Shown one piece after another: positions 25,042 through 31,904 of a stretch of 64,000 nucleotides of DNA. Every line of letters begins with the position of its first letter. Within the stretch, counting starts at the first letter, position 1. The notes below the pieces were generated by a model, which was given only the letters and a program-made list of their open reading frames with translations, was not told the origin of the DNA and did not search any database. Origin of the DNA: RGIG8244 sp045592785 (GTDB lineage Bacteria > Verrucomicrobiota > Lentisphaeria > Victivallales > UBA1829); the NCBI GenBank assembly GCA_045592785.1, contig JAZNVL010000055.1, positions 10,770 to 74,769 on the forward strand. The letters run 5' to 3'. The position numbers and the translations under genes are program-made.

Positions 25042-26166
25042 ATGGCGGATATGATCCGGAAAAAATTGATCGGTAATTGCAAACGTGTCGTCGTCAAGGC
25101 GGGGACAAGACTCCTCACGGATCCCCAATCCATGCCCGCGCTCGTCAAACAGATCGCCGCCATCCGGCAATCCGGCAGACAGGTGATCCTGGTCTCGTCC
25201 GGTGCCGTCGGCATGGGTATGAAACTCCTGGGCATGACAAAACGCCCCCATCACTTGTCCGAGATCCAGGCACTTGCCGCCATGGGACAGGTCAAACTGA
25301 TGTCCATGTACGAAGAAGAATGTCTGAAATACGGATTCCGGGCGGCACAGCTTCTTCTCACGGCGGATGATTTGCGTTCCCGGGAACGGCATCTGAACGC
25401 CATGAACTGTATCGAAGCATTGCTTTCCAAAGATATCCTCCCCGTCATCAACGAAAATGACCCCGTCTCCGTGGATGAACTCAAATTCGGCGATAATGAT
25501 ACCCTGGCATCCTACCTCGGCAGTATGGTCCGCGCCGACCTCACCATTATCCTGACAACCGTGAACGGGTTGCTGCAACCCAATCCCGACGGGACACTCG
25601 GGGATCGCATCCCGCTGGTCCAGGGTGTTACCCGCGAACAACGGGAAATGGCGACCGGGACCGATGACGGCAACACCTCCATCGGCGGCATGATCACCAA
25701 GATCCGGGCGGCAGAGATCCTGAACGAATCCGGCGATACACTCTGGATCGCATCCGGTCTGATGCCTGATATCCTCCAGAAGATCTTCGCCGCCGAAGAC
25801 GTGGGGACCGTATTCCTGCCCGCCGAAGGGATCCACAAACTGGAAGCGAAGAAACGCTGGATCGCCGTCTTTTCCAAAATCAGCGGAGTGCTTACCGTGG
25901 ATGAAGGGGCAAAACGTGCCATCGAACGGCGCGCCGGCAGTCTGCTTCCCTCCGGTGTCACGAAAGTGAAAGGCACATTCAAACGCGGGGATGTATTGGA
26001 GATCCGGGATTCCGCCGGTGACGTCATCGCGCGCGGGCAGACCAACTTCTCTTCCGCCGAATGCAGAAAACTCGCCGGATGTCACAGCAATGAGATCCGC
26101 GGCATTCTCGGTTGCGATGCGGAAGAAGAGATCATTCACCGGAACTCTCTGGCTGTGGTGCACTGA
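25042..26166 (+). CDS. proB: Glutamate 5-kinase (proline biosynthesis) with PUA domain
   Basis: About 374 residues. It phosphorylates L-glutamate with ATP in the first step of proline synthesis. The amino-acid-kinase domain shows VVVKAGTRLLTD, VILVSSGAVGMGM, LPVINENDPVSVDEL, FGDNDTLASYLGSMVRADLTIILTTVNGL split across the active site, and GGMITKIRAAEI. A PUA domain fills about 280-370 (GAKRAIERRAGSLLPSGVTKVKG). Length is normal. GGAG lies 10 nt before the ATG at 25042; an ATG at 25033 is too close to it. No proA is in this window. miaB follows after 2 bases. Confidence 0.95.
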   Translation: MADMIRKKLIGNCKRVVVKAGTRLLTDPQSMPALVKQIAAIRQSGRQVILVSSGAVGMGMKLLGMTKRPHHLSEIQALAAMGQVKLMSMYEEECLKYGFRAAQLLLTADDLRSRERHLNAMNCIEALLSKDILPVINENDPVSVDELKFGDNDTLASYLGSMVRADLTIILTTVNGLLQPNPDGTLGDRIPLVQGVTREQREMATGTDDGNTSIGGMITKIRAAEILNESGDTLWIASGLMPDILQKIFAAEDVGTVFLPAEGIHKLEAKKRWIAVFSKISGVLTVDEGAKRAIERRAGSLLPSGVTKVKGTFKRGDVLEIRDSAGDVIARGQTNFSSAECRKLAGCHSNEIRGILGCDAEEEIIHRNSLAVVH

Positions 26167-26168
26167 TT

Positions 26169-27515
26169 ATGAAATTCTATATCAAAACATACGGCTGTCA
26201 GATGAATGAGCGGGACTCCGATTCCGCGGCTGCGCTTCTCAACGCCGCCGGACATGTCTGTGTCGCCAACGAAGAAGATGCCGATCTTTTCATCATGAAT
26301 ACATGCAGTGTCCGGGAACAGGCAGAACGCAAAGCCATCGGTAAACTGGGCATCATGAAACGGCTTAAAGAGAAGAAGCCCGCCATGATCTTCGGTATCA
26401 TGGGCTGTATGGCGCAGAGTCGAGGCGAAGAACTGCTCAAATCCATCCCCCATCTCGATTTCGCACTCGGGACCGATCAGATCCATACCATCCCCGATCT
26501 CGTGGAAGACATCCGGAAGAAACGGGAAAAAGTTTATAGCGGCGACCGTTGCGGCGCGGATACCCCGGGCATCGATTCCCATCGGTTCGTCCCCGGCGAA
26601 AAACAGTATTCCGCGTTCGTTTCCATCATGCGCGGATGTTCCAGATTCTGCAGTTATTGTATCGTACCCTTCGTCCGCGGACCCGAACGCAGCCGCAGCA
26701 TGGACTCCATTGTGGCGGAATGCCGGATGCTGGCGGAACGTGGAGTGAAAGAAATCACACTTCTGGGACAGAACGTTGCCGCTTACGGCATGGATAATAC
26801 CGCGCCCCCGCCGCCTCCCGGAGTTTCACCCTTCGCCGAACTGCTGGAAGCCGTCAATGCCATCGCAGGTATCGAACGGATCCGTTTCACTTCGCCCCAT
26901 CCGGCGTTCTTCAATGACAGACTCATTCATGCCGTGGCGGAACTGCCCAAGGTGTGCAAATGTATTCACCTTCCCCTGCAGTCCGGATCCGATCCCGTAC
27001 TCAAACGGATGAACCGGCCTTATACCGCGGAACAATATCTCTATGTCATCCGGTCGCTCCGCGCTCTGGTCCCGGAAATCACGTTCTCCACCGATGTCAT
27101 CGTCGGATTCCCCGGGGAAACGCAGGAAGATTTCGAAGCAACCAGGCGGGTCATGGCGGAAGCCGCTTACGATAACGCTTACATCTTCAAATACTCTCCC
27201 CGCAAAGGTACACGATCCGCGAAATGGGAAGATGATGTCCCGCAGGAAGTCAAAGAGGAACGGAACCGGATCCTCCTGGAAGATATGGAAGCCTCCCTGG
27301 AAAAACGGAACGCGTCTCTGGCAGGAAGAACCTTTGATGTTCTGGCGGAAGGCCCCAGCAAACGCAATCCCAACCGCTGGCAGGGGCGTACCGATACATT
27401 CAAAAACGTGGTGTTCCTGCCCCCGCCCGGGGTAAAGGAAGGGGATATCGTCCCTGTCACGATCCGGCGGACGACGGCAATGACATTATACGGAGATATT
27501 CCCGAAGGCATGTAA
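26169..27515 (+). CDS. miaB: tRNA-2-methylthio-N6-dimethylallyladenosine synthase MiaB
   Basis: About 448 residues. The start MKFYIKTYGCQMNERDSD is the family's standard N-terminus; the frame upstream overlaps proB and is discarded. The N-terminal domain has the three cluster cysteines (YGC, NTC, MGC), the radical SAM domain has CSRFCSYC (near 158), and a TRAM domain closes the protein (RWQGRTDTFKNVVFLPPPG). It methylthiolates i6A37 in tRNAs reading UNN codons, using two [4Fe-4S] clusters. It lies in an operon with proB and begins 2 bases after it. Confidence 0.94.
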   Translation: MKFYIKTYGCQMNERDSDSAAALLNAAGHVCVANEEDADLFIMNTCSVREQAERKAIGKLGIMKRLKEKKPAMIFGIMGCMAQSRGEELLKSIPHLDFALGTDQIHTIPDLVEDIRKKREKVYSGDRCGADTPGIDSHRFVPGEKQYSAFVSIMRGCSRFCSYCIVPFVRGPERSRSMDSIVAECRMLAERGVKEITLLGQNVAAYGMDNTAPPPPPGVSPFAELLEAVNAIAGIERIRFTSPHPAFFNDRLIHAVAELPKVCKCIHLPLQSGSDPVLKRMNRPYTAEQYLYVIRSLRALVPEITFSTDVIVGFPGETQEDFEATRRVMAEAAYDNAYIFKYSPRKGTRSAKWEDDVPQEVKEERNRILLEDMEASLEKRNASLAGRTFDVLAEGPSKRNPNRWQGRTDTFKNVVFLPPPGVKEGDIVPVTIRRTTAMTLYGDIPEGM

Positions 27516-27536
27516 TATAAACGAAGGCAAGAAATT

Positions 27537-28829
27537 ATGTCAGACTTTTTTCACGATATTGCGGAGAAGAAACGGTTCCTCCCGCTGTTCATTTCCATGA
27601 TGATCCTGTATGCCGCATCTTATTTCCAACGGACATCCATCCCCGGTACTCTTTTCAATGATTTCCAGGCGGAATACGGTTTCTCCGCCGCACAGATCGC
27701 CAGCCTCGGGTCCTCTTACGTTTACATCTACGCGTTCTTCCAGCTCGTCATGGGGATGCTGGTCGATAAATACTGCGGATTGCGGGTCGTCACCTTCGCC
27801 GGGATCCTTTTCGTCGTCGGTGCGCTCGGATTTCCCTTCGTCTGCGGAAATCTCATCGCCATGTGTTTCTTCCGGTTCCTGTGCGGAATGGGATCAAGCG
27901 CGCTTTATTTGAGTCTTGTCAAAGAAACGGACCGGCTTTTCGGACGGAAAAATTACGCCGTCATGAGCGGGATCGTTTACTTTACCGGGTATTCCGGCGG
28001 ATTGTTCGGAACCATGCCTTATGCCATCCTCAAACAGCATTTCAACTGGAACAGCATCCTCATTCTGGTGGGCTTCATCTCCCTGGGACTCTATATGGTC
28101 TTCCTTTTGAGTAAACGGAATATCCCGGCTGCACCCATCGCACCGAAACCCATTTCCCTGCGTCCGCTTTATTTCCTGATCAAAAATCCCTATTCCTGGC
28201 TCGTCATGTTCTGCGGAACGGTCAACTTCTGCTGCTACTTCACCATCCAGACCGTGTTCGGCATGAAATTCCTGCAGGACTTCGTCGGTATGTCGGCGGC
28301 GGCAGCATCCACCACCGTATTCTCTCTCACGCTGGTGTGTATGTTTACACTCCTCGGCGGCGGCATCTTCACCCGGATGATCGGAAACAGACGGAAACCC
28401 CTGCTGATCTTTGCGTGCAGTTCCTGTCTTGCCTCCACCGTTCTGATGCTGGCAGCGGCATACTTCCGTCTGCCCGCGTTCTGCTTTGTCACAGGATATA
28501 TTCTATTCGCATTCGCTTCCGGATTCTCCGCCATTTTCTCCATCGCGAATCAGGAAGTCAATACCGCAGACACCATCACGCAGTCCGCCGGATGTATCAA
28601 TATGTTCAACTATCTTTCCGTTGCCATCTTCTCACAGCTCATCGGGTTGTTCCTGGACCAGTATATCACCCCGGAAATGCTGACAGAAGGAAAGGCGGTC
28701 ATCTATCCCGCGTCCGCGTACACCACGCTCTTTGTACTGCTGCTGATCCCCACCACCATTTCCGTGATATGCTCCACATTCATCCCGGAAACCAGAGGAC
28801 ATTTCCTGCGCCGTTCTGCAAAAGCATGA
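27537..28829 (+). CDS. Major facilitator superfamily transporter
   Basis: A 430-residue protein with about 12 hydrophobic segments. The MFS loop 2-3 signature is recognisable (LVMGMLVDKYCGLRVV, near 68-83), as is a conserved helix 4-5 region (FRFLCGMGSSALYLSLVKE). It begins 21 bases after miaB with AAGG 9 nt upstream of the ATG, so it may belong to the same transcript. Substrate cannot be inferred; the helical pattern recalls sugar-phosphate or organic anion carriers, but that is weak. Confidence 0.85.
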   Translation: MSDFFHDIAEKKRFLPLFISMMILYAASYFQRTSIPGTLFNDFQAEYGFSAAQIASLGSSYVYIYAFFQLVMGMLVDKYCGLRVVTFAGILFVVGALGFPFVCGNLIAMCFFRFLCGMGSSALYLSLVKETDRLFGRKNYAVMSGIVYFTGYSGGLFGTMPYAILKQHFNWNSILILVGFISLGLYMVFLLSKRNIPAAPIAPKPISLRPLYFLIKNPYSWLVMFCGTVNFCCYFTIQTVFGMKFLQDFVGMSAAAASTTVFSLTLVCMFTLLGGGIFTRMIGNRRKPLLIFACSSCLASTVLMLAAAYFRLPAFCFVTGYILFAFASGFSAIFSIANQEVNTADTITQSAGCINMFNYLSVAIFSQLIGLFLDQYITPEMLTEGKAVIYPASAYTTLFVLLLIPTTISVICSTFIPETRGHFLRRSAKA

Positions 28830-28846
28830 CCGGCGCAGACCTTACA

Positions 28847-29503
28847 TCATTTCCGCAGCATATCGGCAGCCGGAAGCAACATACCGCCCACGGAATTGCC
28901 TAATGTCATGAGCAGGGTCAATCCCAGAACATGCCAGCTCCATACACCCGCCGCCGAAAAGTAATACATGTTGGCGATACAGTGTTCGAACCCGCTCAAA
29001 ATAAAGACCACCACGCAGAGAAATACGTTGGTCATACGGATCACAGGCGCAAGTTCCTCACGACGGAATGTTTCCACCGCAAGATACATCAGGATCCCGC
29101 AGAAAAATGCCAGGATGAACAGACTCCATAACCCGTCCGCCATCTTCACTTCACAGATCTTTGACACCTTTTCACCAATACCGAGTGCCGCAAAAGAACG
29201 GCTGGACCGGACCGCTGCGCCCACGGCATAACAGCCCGTCAGGTTCCCCAGCCAGATCAACGCCAACACAACAAGATAAGACGGGAAATTACGTCCCTGG
29301 ACCGCAAGATAACCCACCGCGCCCGTATAAAGTTTGAACCCGTTGCACACGATCGTCAACAATCCGAAACCGAACAGGAATGCCCCCAGTACGGTGATCG
29401 GACAAGCCAGGTAAACGGTTCCCGCGATCCCGATGAAAAGACCCGCCAATATTGCATTCAGATAAATTTTCCAACTTTCGACCAATGACGGCAGTTTCGA
29501 CAT
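28847..29503 (-). CDS. Formate/nitrite transporter (FNT) family channel
   Basis: About 218 residues with six predicted membrane segments and FNT-like repeats: an N-terminal half with AGLFIGIAGTVYLAC and a second half with FFCGILMYLAVETFRR, FILSGFEHCIANMYYF and TLGNSVGGMLLPAADM. The SGFEHCIANMYYF segment holds the conserved FEH-x2-ANM motif with the pore His. FNT proteins are pentameric channels for formate, nitrite or hydrosulfide. The ATG at 29503 has AAGGAGAG upstream; the longer frame to 29557 lacks a ribosome site. Slightly short for the family. Confidence 0.88.
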   Translation of the reverse strand: MSKLPSLVESWKIYLNAILAGLFIGIAGTVYLACPITVLGAFLFGFGLLTIVCNGFKLYTGAVGYLAVQGRNFPSYLVVLALIWLGNLTGCYAVGAAVRSSRSFAALGIGEKVSKICEVKMADGLWSLFILAFFCGILMYLAVETFRREELAPVIRMTNVFLCVVVFILSGFEHCIANMYYFSAAGVWSWHVLGLTLLMTLGNSVGGMLLPAADMLRK

Positions 29504-29538
29504 TTTCTTTCTCTCCTTATGTTCCGCTGTGTTCCCGT

Positions 29539-29567
29539 AATATAGTACATATATCATACATTTTCAA
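29539..29567 (-). promoter_or_regulatory. Sigma70-type promoter for the FNT channel
   Basis: On the minus strand: TTGAAA (29567-29562), a 17-base spacer and TATATT (29544-29539), 35 bases before the start codon. Confidence 0.72.
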
Positions 29568-29609
29568 TCCGGTAATCACAGTTTTTTCCCAAGTTTTATT
29601 TTTTGCCGC

Positions 29610-29638
29610 TTGACACTGTTTGTATATGAGTGTATAGT
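29610..29638 (+). promoter_or_regulatory. Near-consensus sigma70 promoter for the 29670 oxidoreductase
   Basis: TTGACA (29610-29615), a 17-base spacer and TATAGT (29633-29638), 31 bases before the ATG at 29670. It is the strongest-looking promoter in the window. Confidence 0.78.
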
Positions 29639-29669
29639 ACAGAAACTCCAATAAATAAGGATCTTTATC

Positions 29670-30671
29670 ATGAAAAAAATCGCTTTCGCAGGATGCGCTC
29701 ACATTCATACACCTTCATTCGTCAGAGTCATCAATGAATGCAGTGCAAATGTAACAGTCGCAAAAGTCTGGGATCATGCCCCCGCACGCGCTGAAGATAA
29801 CGCAAAAAAACTCTCCGCCGCCGTCTGTCAGACACCGGAGGAAATCGCTGATGATCCCGAAATCGCAGGAGTCATCATCACATCCGAAACCAATCGCCAC
29901 AAAGAACTCGCGACCATGATGGCGAAAGCCGGGAAACATATCTTCGTGGAAAAACCTCTCGGATTCTCCGCGGATGATGCCAAAGAATTGGCAAAAGTCA
30001 TCAAGGAAGCCGGCGTTTTCTTCCAGACCGGATACTTTATGCGCGGCATCCCCCATTACCTCTTTATCAAACAGCTCATCGAAGAAAATGCCTTCGGTAC
30101 CATTACACGGATCCGTCACTCCAACTGTCACGGAGGGTCCATCGGCGGCTGGTTCGATGATGAATGGCGCTGGATGGCGGATCCCGCTATCGCCGGATGC
30201 GGTGCGTTCGGCGACCTGGGAACTCATTCCCTCGACATCATCATGTGGCTCATGGGACGACCCGATGCCGTTACCGCTTCCATTCATACCGTGACCGGAC
30301 GCTATGGTGCTGACTGTGATGAATCCGGGGAAGCTCTGCTGGAATTCCCCTCCGGTGCGGTCGCAACATTTGCCGGCGGGTGGGTCGATCACTGTAATCC
30401 CGTCTCCTTCGAAATCAGCGGGACCAATGGTCATGCCGCCATCATCAAAGATAAACTCTATCTCTTCGGATGCGGAAGAGAAGATGCAAAGGGAGAAGAA
30501 TGGACGCAACTCCCGGAATCGCTGCCCTCCCCGCTCCAACGGTTCATCGATCGCGTTCTCGGCAACGACGGACTCCTTATCACTGCCGATGAAGCCGCAG
30601 ACCGCAATATCGTGATGGAAGCCGCCTACCGCTCCGCGCGCGAACACAAACGCGTGACCATTGAATACTGA
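29670..30671 (+). CDS. Gfo/Idh/MocA-family NAD(P)-dependent oxidoreductase
   Basis: A 333-residue protein with an N-terminal Rossmann fold (KKIAFAGCAHIHTPSFVRV) and the family signature FVEKPLG (near 90-97, the catalytic Lys in EKP), then an alpha/beta substrate domain including GAFGDLGTHSLDIIMWLMG with the catalytic His in its usual place. These enzymes oxidise or reduce sugars, inositols and related polyols. It is a single-gene unit with its own promoter and a terminator downstream. Substrate unknown. Confidence 0.9.
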   Translation: MKKIAFAGCAHIHTPSFVRVINECSANVTVAKVWDHAPARAEDNAKKLSAAVCQTPEEIADDPEIAGVIITSETNRHKELATMMAKAGKHIFVEKPLGFSADDAKELAKVIKEAGVFFQTGYFMRGIPHYLFIKQLIEENAFGTITRIRHSNCHGGSIGGWFDDEWRWMADPAIAGCGAFGDLGTHSLDIIMWLMGRPDAVTASIHTVTGRYGADCDESGEALLEFPSGAVATFAGGWVDHCNPVSFEISGTNGHAAIIKDKLYLFGCGREDAKGEEWTQLPESLPSPLQRFIDRVLGNDGLLITADEAADRNIVMEAAYRSAREHKRVTIEY

Positions 30672-30700
30672 TCCCCTGCAATCATCCATTTAAAATGAGA

Positions 30701-30733
30701 AAGCCGCGCAAGCAATTTTACGCGGCTTTTTTT
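30701..30733. terminator. Intrinsic terminator between convergent oxidoreductase and aminotransferase genes
   Basis: AAGCCGCG (30701-30708) pairs with CGCGGCTT (30721-30728), a stem of 8 base pairs with a 12-base loop; a T-run follows on the plus strand (to 30733) and an A-run flanks the other side, so it could work in both directions. Confidence 0.85.
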
Positions 30734-30750
30734 GTGTCGTTTCAAAACGG

Positions 30751-31875
30751 TCAGCGGACCACAGATGCCACCACTTGACCGATCTTGCGGATCGTATCAC
30801 GATCCAGATAAGGATGCATCGGCAAGGCAAAAATATCTTTCGCACAGGCTTCCGTTACCGGGAAATCACCTTCCTTGTATCCGAGATATTCCATCGCTTT
30901 CAAGAGGTGCATCGGGATCGGATAATAACGGCCCGTCGGAATGTCATTCTGTTTCAACGCTTCCTGGATCTCCGCAAACTTCGGCGAACGCAGGCAGAAC
31001 TGCGCCCACACGGAACGGTAGGAGGGCAGCACATAAGGCAGTGTCACCAACCCATCCAGTTCTTCCATATACATCCGGACCACTTCCTGACGCATATCCA
31101 GTTCTTGCGGATACAACTTCATCTTCGCCAACAGCACTGCCGCCTGGATCGTATCAAGACGCGCATTCAAGCCGAGACGTTCGTTGTTGTATTTGTCGTC
31201 CGCACTCCGGCCATGGACCAGAATGGAGTACATCTTTTCATAGAGCGCATCGTCATTGGTGAATACCGCACCGCCGTCACCATAACACCCAAGCGGTTTC
31301 GCCGGGAAGAAACTGGTACAGCCGATATCACCCATGGAAGGCGCGACCGCACCGGTCGCATCCGTGGCGCCGAATCCCTGACAGGCATCCTGAATGATCT
31401 TAATTCCGTATTTTTCCGCCAGTGGGCGGATCGCAGCATAATCAGCAGACTGCCCGAAAAGGTCGACCGTGATGATCGCTTTCAGATTCCATTTGCCCTC
31501 CGCACGGACCTTCAGAATGGTTTCTTCCAGTTTCACGGGGTCAATGTTATAAGTACGTTCATCAATGTCGGAAAACACCGGCGTCGCGCCGCACAATGCC
31601 ACCGTTTCCGGTGTCGCAAAGAATGTGAACGGGGTGGTGATGACCGCATCACCGGGCCCGATGTCCATCGCCATCAGCGCCATCAGAAGAGCATCCGTGC
31701 CGCTGGAACAACTCAATGCGTATTTCACACCGGTATATTCCGCCAGCTTCTGGTCCAGCTCTTTCACTTCCGGTCCCAGGATGAAACATCCCGCTTCCAG
31801 AATGCGGTCGATCCCCGCCTTCACATCATCCCGAATCAGATTATACTGTGTTTTCAAATCAATAAAAGGAATCAT
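30751..31875 (-). CDS. DegT/DnrJ/EryC1/StrS-family PLP-dependent sugar aminotransferase
   Basis: About 374 residues. The family pattern runs from MIPFIDLKTQY to the cofactor Lys in SFFPAKPLGCYGDGGAVFT (near 185), with ALSCSSGTDALLMAL, ITTPFTFFATPETV and IIQDACQGFGA before it. These enzymes transfer an amino group to a keto-sugar nucleotide, making amino sugars for surface glycans. The ATG at 31875 is used. It begins 29 bases after the last secretin gene of the pilus-like operon on the same strand with no terminator between, so it may be co-transcribed and supply a sugar for surface glycosylation (inference). Confidence 0.9.
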   Translation of the reverse strand: MIPFIDLKTQYNLIRDDVKAGIDRILEAGCFILGPEVKELDQKLAEYTGVKYALSCSSGTDALLMALMAMDIGPGDAVITTPFTFFATPETVALCGATPVFSDIDERTYNIDPVKLEETILKVRAEGKWNLKAIITVDLFGQSADYAAIRPLAEKYGIKIIQDACQGFGATDATGAVAPSMGDIGCTSFFPAKPLGCYGDGGAVFTNDDALYEKMYSILVHGRSADDKYNNERLGLNARLDTIQAAVLLAKMKLYPQELDMRQEVVRMYMEELDGLVTLPYVLPSYRSVWAQFCLRSPKFAEIQEALKQNDIPTGRYYPIPMHLLKAMEYLGYKEGDFPVTEACAKDIFALPMHPYLDRDTIRKIGQVVASVVR

Positions 31876-31904
31876 AAACTTGCCTGTCCTTCTGATTTCA
31901 TACA

